This document shows, in pieces, positions 13,530 through 25,073 of a stretch of DNA of 64,000 nt (its first letter is position 1; every line of letters begins with the position of its first letter). Source of the stretch: Angiostrongylus vasorum. Lineage: Eukaryota; Nematoda; Chromadorea; Rhabditida; Metastrongylidae. The translations under genes were made by a program, and so were the position numbers. Under the pieces are notes generated by a model that was given only the letters and a program-made list of their open reading frames with translations, made no database searches and was not told where the DNA came from. The DNA lies in NCBI GenBank assembly GCA_018806985.1, contig JADANN010000458.1, positions 1-64,000 of the forward strand, in the 5' to 3' direction.

Positions 13530-14035
13530 CTTACTGACGAGTTCGCCAAAATTCTTTGAGAATGCCTGTCTTTTCACCTTGACGGGATTCAAAACATTGC
13601 CCAAATTAGATCCTTTGACCGTTTTCAAAGCCGTTTGCGTAAAGAGTTGCCTCCGTGCAGTATTGAACCGCAGACCTTCTGTTTACGAGACAGACGCTCT
13701 GCCACTGAGCTACAGAGGCCTCACTGACGAGTTCGCCAAAATTCTTTGAGAATTCCTGTCTTTTTCACCTTGACGGCTTTCAAAAACATTGCCCAAAATT
13801 AGATCCTTTGACCGTTTTTCAAAGCCGTTTGCGTAAAGAGTTGCCTCCGTGCAGTATTGAACCGCAGACCTTCTGTTTACGATGACCGACGCTCTGCCAC
13901 TGAGCTACAAAGGCCTCACTGATGAGTTCGCCAAAATTCTTCGAGAATTCCTGTCTTTTTCACCTTGACGGCTTTCAAAACATTCTCAAAATTTGTCCCC
14001 TTTGGCCGTTTTCAAAGCCGTTTGCGTAAAAGAGT

Positions 14036-14107
14036 TGCCTCCGTGCGGGATTGAACCGCAGACCTTCTGTTTACGAGACAGACGCTCTGCCACTGAGCTG
14101 CAGAGGC
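14036..14107 (-). tRNA. tRNA-Thr(CGT) with C8, TTTT terminator
   Basis: Same sequence as the C8 copy at 10217-10288: stems and anticodon intact, position 8 is C, TTTT downstream. Confidence 0.75.
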
Positions 14108-17100
14108 CTCACTGATGAGTTCGCCAAAATTCTTCGAGAATTCCTGTCTTTTTCACCTTGACGGCTTTCAAAAACATTGCCCAAATTAGATCCTTTGACC
14201 GTTTTCAAAGCCGTTTGCGCAAAGAGTTGCCTCCGTGCAGTATTGAACCGCAGACCTTCTGTTTACGAGACGGAGGCTCTGACACAGAGCTACAAAGGCC
14301 TCACTGATGAGTTCGCCAAAATTCTTTCGAGAATTCCTGTCTTTTTCACCTTGACGGCTTTCAAAAAACTTTGCCCAAATTATCTTTGGCCGTTTTCAAA
14401 GCCGTTTGCGTAAAAGAGTTGCCTCCCGTGCGGGATTGAACCGCAGACCTTCTGTTTACGAGACAGACGCTCTGCCACTGAGCTGCAGAGGCCTCACTGA
14501 CGAGTTCGCCGAAATTCTTCGAGAATGCCTGTCTTTTTCACCTTGATAGGTGTCAAAACATTGCCCAAATTAGATCCTTTGACCGTTTTCAAAGCCGTTT
14601 GCGTAAAGAGTTGCCTCCGTGCAGTATTGAAACCGCAGACCTTCTGTTTACGAGACAGACGCTCTGCCACTGAGCTGCAGAGGCCTCACTGATGAGTTCG
14701 CCAAAATTCTTCGAGAATTCCTGTCTTTTCACCTTGACGGCTTTCAAAAAGCATTTGCTCACTATTTCGTTTGGCCGTTTTCAAAGCCGTTTGCGGAAAG
14801 AGTTGCCTCCGTGCAGTATTGAACCGCGGACCTTCTGTTTACGAGACGGACGCTCTGACACTGAGCTACAGAGGCCTCACTGATGAGTTCGCCAAAATTC
14901 TTCGAGAATTCCTGTCTTTTCACCTTGACGGCTTTTCAAAAACATTTTTGCGAACTAGATCCCTTTGGCCGTTTTTCAAAGCCGTTTGCGTAAAAGAGTT
15001 GCCTCCCTGCGGGATTGAACCGCAGACCTTCTGTTTACGAGACAGACGCTCTGCCACTGAGCTACAGAGGCTTTACTGACGAGTTCGCCAAAATTCTTTG
15101 AGAATGCATGTTGTTTCACGTTGACTGCCCTTTCAAAAGCATTTTTCGAACTAGATCCTTTTAGCATTTGCAAACCGTTTCTGCGTAAAAGAGCTGCCTC
15201 CGTGTGGGATTGAACCGCAGACCTTCTGTTTACGAGACGGACGCTCTGGCAATGAGCTACAGAGGCCTTACTGACGAGTTCGCCAAAATTCTTTGAGAAT
15301 GACTGTCTTTTCACCTTGACGGCTTTCAAAAGCATTCTCAAAATATTTCGTTTGACCGTTTTCAAAGCCGTTTGCGTAAAGAGTTGCCTCCGTGCAGTAT
15401 TGAACCGCAGACCTTCTGTTTACGATGACCGACGCTCTGACACTGAGCTGCAGAGGGCCTCACTGACGAGTTCGCCGAAATTCCTTGAGAATTCCTGTCT
15501 TTTCACCTTGACGGCTTTCAAAAGCATTCTCAAAATTATTTCATTTGACCGTTTTTCAAAGCCGTTTGCGTAAAGAGTTGCCTCCGTGCAGTATTGAACC
15601 GCAGACCTTCTGTTTACGAGACAGACGCTCTGCCACTGAGCTACAAAGGCCTCACTGACGAGTTCGCCAAAATTCTTTGAGAATGCCTGTCTTTTCACCT
15701 TGACTGGCTTTCAAAAAGCATTTTTCGAACTAAATCCTTTTGGCTGTTTTTCAAAGCCGTTTGCGTAAAAGAGTTGCCTCATTGCTGGGATTGAACCGCA
15801 GACCTTCTGTTTACGAGACAGACGCTCTGCCACTGAGCTGCAGAGGCCTCACTGATGAGTTCGTCAAAATTCTTCGAGAATTCCTGTCTTTTTCACCTTG
15901 ACGGCTTTCAAAACATTGCCCAAATTAGATCCTTTGACCGTTTTTCAAAGCCGTTTGCGCAAAGAGTTGCCTCCCGTGCAGTATTGAACCGCAGACCTTC
16001 TGTTTACGAGACGGACGCTCTGACACTGAGCTACAGAGGCCTTACTGACGAGTTCGCCAAAATTCTTTGAGAATTCCTGTCTGTTTCACCTTGACGGCTG
16101 TCAAAAAGCATTTTTCCGAACTAAATCCTTTTGAGCCGTTTTCAAAGCCGTTTGCGTAAAAGAGTTGCCTCCCTTGCGGGATTGAACACGCAGACCTTCT
16201 GTTTACGAGACAGACGCTCTGCCACTGAGCTGCAGAGGCCTCACTGATGAGTTCGTCAAAATTCTTCGAGAATTCCTGTCTTTTCACCTTGACGGCTTTC
16301 AAAACATTGCCCAAATTAGATCCTTTGACCGTTTTCAAAGCCGTTTGCGCAAAGAGTTGCCTCCCGTGCAGTATTGAACCGCAGACCTTCTGTTTACGAG
16401 ACGGACGCTCTGACACTGAGCTACAGAGGCCTCACTGATGAGTTCGCCAAAATTCTTTCGAGAATTCCTGTCTTTTCACCTTGACGGCTTTCAAAAACAT
16501 TGCCCACTAGATCCTTTGGCCGTTTTCAAAGCCGTTTGCGTAAAAGAGTTGCCTCCCTGCGGGATTGAACCGCAGACCTTCTGTTTACGAGACAGACGCT
16601 CTGCCACTGAGCTGCAGAGGCCTCACTGACGAGTTCGCCAAAATTCTTTGAGAATGCCTGTCTTTTCACCTTGACAGGCTTTCAAAACATTGCCCAAATT
16701 AGATCCTTTGACCGTTTTCAAAGCCGTTTGCGTAAAGAGTTGCCTCCGTGCAGTATTGAACCGCAGACCTTCTGTTTACGAGACAGACGCTCTGACACTG
16801 AGCTGCAGAGGCCTCACTGATGAGTTCGCCAAAATTCTTCGAGAATTCCTGTCTTTTCACCTTGACGGCTTTCAAAAGCATTCTCAAAATTATTTCGTTT
16901 GACCGTTTTTCAAAGCCGTTTGCGTAAAGAGTTGCCTCCGTGCAGTATTGAACCGCAGACCTTCTGTTTACGAGACAGACGCTCTGCCACTGAGCTACAA
17001 AGGCCTCACTGATGAGTTCGCCAAAATTCTTCGAGAATTCCTGTCTTTTCACCTTGACGGCTTTCAAAAACATTTGCCCAAATTAGATCCCTTTGGCCGT

Positions 17101-19441
17101 TTTCAAAGCCGTTTGCGTAAAAGAGTTGCCTCCCGTGCAGGGATTGAACCGCAGACCTTCTGTTTACGAGACAGACGCTCTGCCACTGAGCTACAGAGGC
17201 CTTACTGACGAGTTCGCCAAAATTCTTTGAGAATGCACTGTCTTTTCACCTTGACGGGATTCAAAACATTGCCCAAATTAGATCCTTTTGACCGTTTTCA
17301 AAGCCGTTTGCGTAAAGAGTTGCCTCCGTGCAGTATTGAACCGCAGACCTTCTGTTTACGAGACAGACGCTCTGCCACTGAGCTACAGAGGCCTTACTGA
17401 CGAGTTCGCCAAAATTCTTTGAGAATGCCTGTCTTTTCACCTTGACGGGCTTTCAAAAGCATTGCTCAAAATTAGTTTCATTTGACCGTTTTTCAAAGCC
17501 GTTTGCGTAAAGAGTTGCCTCCGTGCAGTATTGAACCGCAGACCTTCTGTTTACGATGACCGACGCTCTGCCACTGAGCTACAGAGGCCTCACTGACGAG
17601 TTCGCCAAAATTCTTTGAGAATTCCTGTCTTTTTCACCTTGACGGCTTTCAAAAAGCATTCTCAAAATTATTTCCCTTTGACCGTTTTTCAAAGCCGTTT
17701 GCGTAAAAGAGTTGCCTCCGTGCAGTGATTGAACCGCAGACCTTCTGTTTACGAGACAGACGCTCTGACACTGAGCTACAGAGGCCTCACTGATGAGTTC
17801 GCCAAAATTCTTCGAGAATTCCTGTCTTTTCACCTTGACGGCTTTCAAAAACTTTGCCCACTTTGGCCGTTTTCAAAGCCGTTTGCGTGAAAGAGTTGCC
17901 TCCGTGCAGTATTGAACCGCAGACCTTCTGTTTACGATGCCGACGCTCTGCCACTGAGCTGCAGAGGCTTTACTGATGAGTTCGCCAAAATTCTTTGAGA
18001 ATGCATGTCTGTTTCACGTTGACTGCCCTTTCAAAAAGCATTTTTTTCTCGAACTAGATCCTTTTAGCATTTGCAAACCGTTTTGCGTAAAAGAGCTGCC
18101 TCATGTGGGATTGAACCGCAGACCTTCTGTTTACGAGACAGACGCTCTGCCACTGAGCTACAGAGGCTTTACTGACGAGTTCGCCAAAATTCTTTGAGAA
18201 TGCATGTCTGTTTCACGTTGACGGCTTTCAGCATTTTTCCGAACTAGATCCTTTTGACCGTTTTTGCAAAGCCGTTTTGCGTAAAAGAGTTGCCTCCGTG
18301 CGGGATTGAACCGCAGACCTTCTGTTTACGAGACGGACGCTCTGGCACATGAGCTACAGAGGCCTTACTGACGAGTTCGCCAAAATTCTTTCGAGAATGC
18401 CTGTCTTTTTCACCTTGACGGCTTTCAAAACATTTGCAAAAATACTTTGGCCGTTTTCAAAGCCGTTTGCGTAAAAGAGTTGCCTCCCGTGCGGGATTGA
18501 ACCGCAGACCTTCTGTTTACGAGACAGACGCTCTGCCACTGAGCTGCAGAGGCCTCACTGACGAGTTCGCCAAAATTCTTTGAGAATGCCTGTCTTTTTC
18601 ACCTTGACTAGCTGTCAAAACATTGTCCCAAATTAGATCCTTTTGACCGTTTTCAAAGCCGTTTGCGTAAAGAGTTGCCTCCGTGCAGTATTGAACCGCA
18701 GACCTTCTGTTTACGAGACAGACGCTCTGCCACTGAGCTGCAGAGGCCTCACTGACGAGTTCGCCAAAATTCTTCGAGAATTCCTGTCTTTTCACCTTGA
18801 CGGCTTTCAAAAAGCATTCTCAAACTATTTCGTTTGACCGTTTTCAAAGCCGTTTGCGGAAAGAGTTGCCTCCGTGCAGTATTGAACCGCAGACCTTCTG
18901 TTTACGAGACGGACGCTCTGACACTGAGCTACAAAGGCCTCACTGATGAGTTCGCCAAAATTCTTCGAGAATTCCTGTCTTTTTCACCTTGACGGCTTTC
19001 AAAAAGCTTTGCCCCTACTTTGGCTGTTTTCAAAGCCGTTTTGCGTAAAAGAGTTGCCTCCCATGCTGGATTGAACCGCAGACCTTCTGTTTACGAGACA
19101 GACGCTCTGCCACTGAGCTACAGAGGCCTTACTGACGAGTTCGCCAAAATTCTTTGAGAATGCCTGTCTTTTCACCTTGACGGGCATTCAAAACATTGCC
19201 CAAATTAGATCCTTTGACCGTTTTCAAAGCCGTTTGCGTAAAGAGTTGCCTCCGTGCAGTATTGAACCGCAGACCTTCTGTTTACGATGCCGACGCTCTG
19301 CCACTGAGCTACAGAGGCCTTACTGACGAGTTCGCCAAAATTCTTTGAGAATGCACTGTCTTTTCACCTTGACGGGCTTTCAAAAAGCATTGCCCAAAAT
19401 TAGATCCTTTGACCGTTTTCAAAGCCGTTTGCGTAAAGAGT

Positions 19442-21022
19442 TGCCTCCGTGCAGTATTGAACCGCAGACCTTCTGTTTACGATGCCGACGCTCTGACACT
19501 GAGCTGCAGAGGCCTCACTGACGAGTTCGCCGAAATTCCTTGAGAATTCCTGTCTTTTTCACCTTGACGGCTTTCAAAAGCATTCTCAAAATTATTTCAT
19601 TTGACCGTTTTTAAAGCCGTTTGCGTAAAGAGTTGCCTCCGTGCAGTATTGAACCGCAGACCTTCTGCTTACGATGCCGACGCTCTGCCACTGAGCTACA
19701 AAGGCCTCACTGATGAGTTCGCCAAAATTCTTCGAGAATTCCTGTCTTTTCACCTTGACGGCTTTCAAAAACTTTGCCCCCTTTGGCCGTTTTCAAAGCC
19801 GTTTGCGTAAAAGAGTTGCCTCATTGCGGGATTGAACCGCAGACCTTCTGTTTACGAGACAGACGCTCTGCCACTGAGCTGCAGAGGCCTCACTGATGAG
19901 TTCGTCAAAATTCTTCGAGAATTCCTGTCTTTTCACCTTGACGGCTTTCAAAACATTGCCCAAATTAGATCCTTTGACCGTTTTCAAAGCCGTTTGCGCA
20001 AAGAGTTGCCTCCGTGCAGTATTGAACCGCAGACCTTCTGTTTACGAGACGGAGGCTCTGACACAGAGCTACAAAGGCCTCACTGATGAGTTCGCCAAAA
20101 TTCTTCGAGAATTCCTGTCTTTTTTCACCTTGACGGCTTTCAAAAACTTTGCCCACTTTGGCCGTTTTCAAAGCCGTTTGCGTAAAAGAGTTGCCTCCCT
20201 GCGGGATTGAACCGCAGACCTTCTGTTTACGAGACAAACGCTCTGCCACTGAGCTGCAGAGGCCTCACTGACGAGTTCGCCGAAATTCTTTCAGAATGCC
20301 TGTCTTTTCACCTTGATAGGTGTCAAAACATTGCCCAAATTAGATCCTTTGACCGTTTTCAAAGCCGTTTGCGTAAAGAGTTGCCTCCGTGCAGTATTGA
20401 AACGCAGACCTTCTGTTTACGAGACAGACGATCTGCCACTGAACTGCAGAGGCCTCACTGATGAGTTCGTCAAAATTCTTCGAGAATTCCTGTCTTTTCA
20501 CCTTGACGGCTTTCAAAAAGCATTCTCAAAATTATTTCGTTTGACCGTTTTCAAAGCCGTTTGCGGAAAGAGTTGCCTCCGTGCAGTATTGAACCGCGGA
20601 CCTTCTGTTTACGAGACGGACGCTCTGACACAGCGCTACAAAGGCCTCACTGATGAGTTCGCCAAAATTCTTCGAGAATTCCTGTCTTTTCACCTTGACG
20701 GCTTTTCAAAAAACTTTGCCCACTTTGGCCGTTTTCAAAGCCGTTTGCGTAAAAGAGTTGCCTCCCTGCGGGATTGAACCGCAGACCTTCTGTTTACGAG
20801 ACAGACGCTCTGCCACTGAGCTACAGAGGCTTTACTGACGAGTTCGCCAAAATTCTTTGAGAATGCATGTTGTTTCACGTTGACTGCCCTTAAAAGCATT
20901 TTTCGAACTAGATCCTTTTAGCATTTGCAAACCGTTTTGCGTAAAAGAGCTGCCTCCGTGTGGGATTGAACCGCAGACCTTCTGTTTACGAGACGGACGC
21001 TCTGGCAATGAGCTACAGAGGC
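19442..21022. repeat. Higher-order block 3 of the tRNA array
   Basis: Units at 19442, 19634, 19817, 20007, 20192, 20382, 20574, 20759 and 20951 repeat blocks 1 and 2. A shortened relative (22495, 22677, 22869) occurs again near the end of the array. Confidence 0.88.
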
Positions 21023-22301
21023 CTTACTGACGAGTTCGCCAAAATTCTTTGAGAATGACTGTCTTTTCACCTTGACGGGCATTTCAAAACATTGCCCAAA
21101 TTAGATCCGTTTGACCGTTTTTCAAAGCCGTTTGCGTAAAGAGTTGCCTCCGTGCAGTATTGAACCGCAGAAACGTCTGTTTACGAGACAGACGCTTTGC
21201 CACTGAGCTACAGAGGCCTCACTGACGAGTTGGCCAAAATTCTTTGAGAATGCATGTTGTTTCACGTTGACTGCCCTTAAAAGCATTTTTCGAACTAAAT
21301 CCTTTTAGTATTTGCAAACTGTTTTGCGTAAAAGAGCTGCCTCCATGCTGGTATTGAACTGCAGACCTTCTGTTTACGAGACAAACGCTCTGCCACTGAG
21401 CTACAGAGGCCTTACTGACGAGTTCGCCAAAAATTCTTTGAGAATGACTGTCTTTTCACCTTGACGGGATTCAAAACATTGCCCAAATTAGATCCTTTGA
21501 CCGTTTTCAAAGCCGTTTGCGTAAAGAGTTGCCTCCGTGCAGTATTGAACCGCAGACCTTCTGTTTACGAGACAGACGCTCTGCCACTGAGCTACATAGG
21601 CCTTACTGACGAGTTCGCCAAAATTCTTTGAGAATGCCTGTCTTTTTCACCTTGACGGGATTTCAAAAACATTGCCCAAATTAGATCCTTTGACCGTTTT
21701 CAAAGCCGTTTGCGTAAAGAGTTGCCTCCGTGCAGTATTGAACCGCAGACCTTCTGTTTACGATGCCGACGCTCTGACACTGAGCTGCAGAGGCCTCACT
21801 GACGAGTTCGCCGAAATTCCTTGAGAATTCCTGTCTTTTTCACCTTGACGGCTTTCAAAAGCATTCTCAAAATTATTTCATTTGACCGTTTTTAAAGCCG
21901 TTTGCGTAAAGAGTTGCCTCCGTGCAGTATTGAACCGCAGACCTTCTGTTTACGAGACAGACGCTCTGCCACTGAGCTACAAAGGCCTCACTGATGAGTT
22001 CGCCAAAATTCTTCGAGAATTCCTGTCTTTTTCACCTTGACGGCTTTCAAAAACATTGCCCAAATTAGATCCTTTGACCGTTTTTCAAAGCCGTTTGCGT
22101 AAAGAGTTGCCTCCGTGCAGTATTGAACCGCAGACCTTCTGTTTACGAGACAGACGCTCTGCCACTGAGCTACAAAGGCCTCACTGATGAGTTCGCCAAA
22201 ATTCTTTCGAGAATTCCTGTCTTTTCACCTTGACGGCTTTCAAAAGCATTTGCCCAAATTAGATCCTTTGACCGTTTTTCAAAGCCGTTTGCGTAAAGAG
22301 T

Positions 22302-22373
22302 TGCCTCCGTGCGGGATTGAACCGCAGACCTTCTGTTTACGAGACAGACGCTCTGCCACTGAGCTGCAGAGGC
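22302..22373 (-). tRNA. tRNA-Thr(CGT) with C8, TTT only
   Basis: Class A body with intact stems and anticodon CGT, but C8 and only TTT downstream. It is another mixed-class copy near the right end of the array. Confidence 0.7.
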
Positions 22374-22868
22374 CTCACTGACGAGTTCGCCGAAAATTCT
22401 TTCGAGAATGCCTGTCTTTTCACCTTGACAGCTTTCAAAACATTGCCCAAATTAGATCCTTTGACCGTTTTTCAAAGCCGTTTGCGTAAAGAGTTGCCTC
22501 CGTGCAGTATTGAACCGCAGACCTTCTGTTTACGAGACGGACGCTCTGACACAGAGCTACAAAGGCCTCACTGATGAGTTCGCCAAAATTCTTCGAGAAT
22601 TCCTGTCTTTTCACCTTGACGGCTTTCAAAAACTTTGCCCACTTTGGCCGTTTTCAAAGCCGTTTGCGGAAAGAGTTGCCTCCGTGCAGTATTGAACCGC
22701 AGACCTTCTGTTTACGAGACAGACGCTCTGCCACTGAGCTACAGAGGCTTTACTGACGAGTTCGCCAAAATTCTTTGAGAATGCATGTTGTTTCACGTTG
22801 ACTGCCCTTAAAAGCATTTTTCGAACTAGATCCTTTTAGCATTTGCAAACCGTTTTGCGTAAAAGAGC

Positions 22869-23131
22869 TGCCTCCGTGTGGGATTGAACCGCAGACCTTC
22901 TGTTTACGAGACGGACGCTCTGGCAATGAGCTACAGAGACCTCACTGACGAGTTCGCCAAAATTCTTTGAGAATGCCTGTCTTTTCACCTTGATGGGTTT
23001 CAAAACGTTACCCAAATTAGATCCTTTGGCCGTTTTCAAAGCCGTTTGCGTAAAAGAGTTCCATTCTTGCGGGATTGAACAGCAGACCTTCTGTTTACGA
23101 GATAGACGCTCTGCCACTGAACTGTAGAGAC
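22869..23131 (-). pseudogene. Two decayed tRNA-Thr units at the array edge
   Basis: The copy at 22869-22940 has an altered D loop (CAATGAGC on the plus strand) and acceptor mismatch. The copy at 23060-23131 has a broken acceptor 3' strand and a changed D stem, though anticodon CGT and TTTT remain. Divergence rises sharply here compared with interior units, as expected at an array edge where homogenisation fails. Confidence 0.75.
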
Positions 23132-23248
23132 CTCGCATACGAGCTAATTAATATTGGTTATTAAGAATGCTTGTTGTTTTTTTCACGTTGAAAGATATTT
23201 CCCATATTAGCTCCATTTACTACTTCCAAAGTGTTGTCTTAGAAGAAC

Positions 23249-23320
23249 TGCCTCCATGTGGAATTGAATCAAAGTCGTTCTGTTTGAGAGGCAGACGCTT
23301 TGCCACTTAGCATCGTCTCA
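23249..23320 (-). pseudogene. Last tRNA relic, anticodon changed to CTC
   Basis: The arm order is still visible: D loop AGTGGCA, anticodon arm TCTGC-CTCTCAA-ACAGA and a T arm with TTCAATT. The acceptor 5' strand is lost at the junction with the RTE fragment. The anticodon would read CTC, but the molecule cannot form an acceptor stem, so it is a pseudogene. Confidence 0.7.
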
Positions 23321-23665
23321 GGAGCTCTTTCAAGGTTAGGGAAATGAGGCCAGCTTATTTTACTGTGCGTATTTTTTTTTGACACCCACTTATAGCTTGC
23401 TGAGCTCTGAACATAATGTCTGGGCATACTGACAGGTTGCTTGCCAGTCTCACCCAGAGAAACGGGATGCGTATTTTTTGGGCGACACTCTTAGCCGCCT
23501 CCCATACACTTTCCTGTTACTTGATTGCAGCTTTTGGCTGAACTAATTTGTGGAATACCATCCGCATAAAAGAGGACACATCGACGCACGCATTCATGAA
23601 TACGTCCTCGTAAATGCAAAAGTTTTATGTCAATTCGGCGCCGCAGAAACGGGAGTCCACTATAA
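23318..23665 (-). mobile_element. 5' fragment of an RTE-type retrotransposon
   Basis: Read on the minus strand, this matches the 5' leader of the RTE copy at 27630-27970: a GGACTCCC box, an ACGAGAAC/ACGAGGAC box, TATTCCACAA, GAGACTGGCAAGC, TTATGTTC/TTTAGGGCTCAGCA and a poly-A stretch followed by a CCTTCATTCCC-like motif. It stops abruptly at the last tRNA relic, so its 3' part is missing and it marks the edge of the tRNA array. Confidence 0.7.
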
Positions 23666-24013
23666 ACGCATTGAAATGCCTCTGAATAGGGAAACCGTCC
23701 AACTATCACTCTCGCACATGAAAGAAAACACCATAAAAAACAGAGCAACAATAAAAACAATCCGTTCAGCACTTCGGTTTTTAAATGAACAATTAGGTAA
23801 AAAAAAAGGATCGACTGATGAGAAAGAGCTTATGCCGTTTATACGATACCCCAAGAAATGGTCGACATTGTTTAAATGAGAAAGTGAATTACATGAGTAC
23901 AGCAGTAAACCTATTAATCTCCTTGAGATAAAATTATGAACAAACGGAAACATCCTACAATGAACATTCTACCGCTAGGAATTCTACTGGAACAGTAAAA
24001 AGTTGTAAAAAAG
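23656..24013 (+). repeat. Left arm of a ~360-bp inverted repeat
   Basis: This arm is the diverged reverse complement of 24701-25073. Shared landmarks in order are CACTATAAACGCATTGAAATG, AAACCGTCCAACT, GAAAGAGCTTATG, GGTCGACATTG, GTGAATTACAT, CAGTAAACCTATTAA and GTTGTAAAAAAGG. A frame reads through part of it, but no protein family was recognised. Confidence 0.75.
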
Positions 24014-24700
24014 GAAAGATTTCCGTCCCTTTGTTCCCCTAGTGGTGGCGGTCGATGATGCAGAGCTTCGTAGCACAATGTGCATTTTTCTAACGTTAAT
24101 TGTACTACGTCGACTCGATTGCTGTGATGCAGGGGGATTTCATCGATTTTGCATGACTAATAAATTCAGCAGCAAAGCATCAGGAGGTCACTATAACATT
24201 CTCTTGACGCAGATTAGGCTTTTTGGAAGTGTTACGAGCTTGTTCTAAGAACAGGTACAAACAAAGACGCATTCGGCGATATCATCGTTTATCGGAGGAA
24301 ATCGCACTCATTCAACCATTTTGCTATTCAAAATTCCGATTTAAAAAGCGACGAAATACACTTTCTAGCGTTGCATAGAGTCAGAGTTCCATCTTAGAAT
24401 AAAAAATATTGCAAGTTGTTGTCAGACGTCTGTGGATTCTAGTGGTTTTTTTTCTATTGATAAAGCCTACAATGAGTTGGCATGCGTCCTTATCAAAGTT
24501 GGAAAATGCTGTCACCTCCATGCAAATACGCACTGAAGCCAATTCGCACTGTAACCAGTGTGTTAAGATTGCTTACAGCTGCAATGTTAGTAATAAATAT
24601 TCATTGGAACTTTGTCTGTAAGACCAACAACGACGGATTTCGCAATTGTATTTGCTCATAACGCAGCCTGCCACTACGTATGTTGATCGCCACTGCCTGG
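24014..24700. other. Spacer between inverted arms, no gene seen
   Basis: Only short frames are present, none with a recognisable domain or splice pattern. Confidence 0.5.
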
Positions 24701-25073
24701 CCTTTTTTTACAACGTTTTATTGTTCTGGTAGAATTTCTCGTGGTAGAATGCCTATTGTGCGACGTTTTCGTTTTTGTTCATAGCTTTTTTCTTAAGGAC
24801 CTTAATAGGTTTACTGTTGTGCTGATGTAATTCACCTTCTCATTTACCAAGCCCAATGTCGACCATTCTCGGGATGTCGTATTAATGACATAAGCTCTTT
24901 CTCAACAGTTGATCCTTATTTTTTTTACTTAACTGTTCATTTCCAACGCGAGCACTGATCAGATTGCTTCTATTGATTCCCTGTTGTTTTTTTCATGCTG
25001 TTTTTTTCCATGTGTTTGAGTGACACTTGCACAGTTTCGGTCTTCGGCGGCATTTCATTGCATTTATAGTGGT
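24701..25073 (-). repeat. Right arm of the ~360-bp inverted repeat
   Basis: It is the reverse-complement partner of 23656-24013, separated from it by a 690-bp spacer. The outer ends are sharp. It could be a fold-back element or two insertions of one repeat in opposite orientation. Confidence 0.75.

Larger units (their letters stand above)
1..23320 (-). repeat. Tandem array of ~122 tRNA-Thr(CGT) units
   Basis: A ~190-bp unit repeats without interruption: a 72-nt tRNA-shaped block on the minus strand and a ~118-bp spacer. The block folds as acceptor GCCTCTG/CGGAGGC, D stem GCTC/GAGC, anticodon stem TCTGT/ACAGA with loop CTCGTAA (anticodon CGT, codon ACG), variable loop AGGTC and T stem TGCGG/CCGCA, with A as discriminator. 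Lowest coordinate of each copy, read by eye. Class A (TTTT after the gene, CAATCC-like T arm): 743 1119 1693 1885 4394 5943 6527 8454 9426 9627 10217 10600 11178 11940 12313 12880 13073 13458 14036 14420 15000 15195 15775 16166 16550 17127 18097 18291 18481 19055 19817 20192 20759 20951 21338 22869 23060. Class B (TTT, CAATACT arm): 175 365 557 935 1309 1502 2079 2271 2461 2655 2848 3238 3431 3625 3817 4008 4199 4782 5168 5359 5552 5748 6139 6331 6718 6911 7301 7494 7690 7882 8072 8265 8647 9037 9234 9821 10017 10409 10794 10987 11373 11563 11755 12130 12503 12696 13267 13648 13842 14228 14612 14804 15385 15579 15968 16358 16741 16933 17321 17516 17897 18676 18867 19247 19442 19634 20007 20382 20574 21145 21530 21723 21915 22108 22495 22677. 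Mixed: 3043 4586 4976 7107 8843 17713 22302. A partial copy lies at 1-54 and a relic at 23249. Confidence 0.93.

Noticed and set aside
1..23320. Dozens of 60-160 residue open frames on both strands with shared text such as NRRPSVYETDALPLS
   Set aside because: They are translations of the tRNA repeat in several frames, start at arbitrary points, and end whenever a unit has an indel. The tRNA fold explains the conservation.
1..23320. CRISPR-like or centromeric satellite reading of the regular repeat
   Set aside because: The conserved part is a cloverleaf with Pol III boxes, spacers are also repeats, and the window is eukaryotic.
23249..23320. A tRNA-Glu(CTC) gene
   Set aside because: The loop reads CTC but the acceptor stem is gone, so this is a decayed tRNA-Thr unit.
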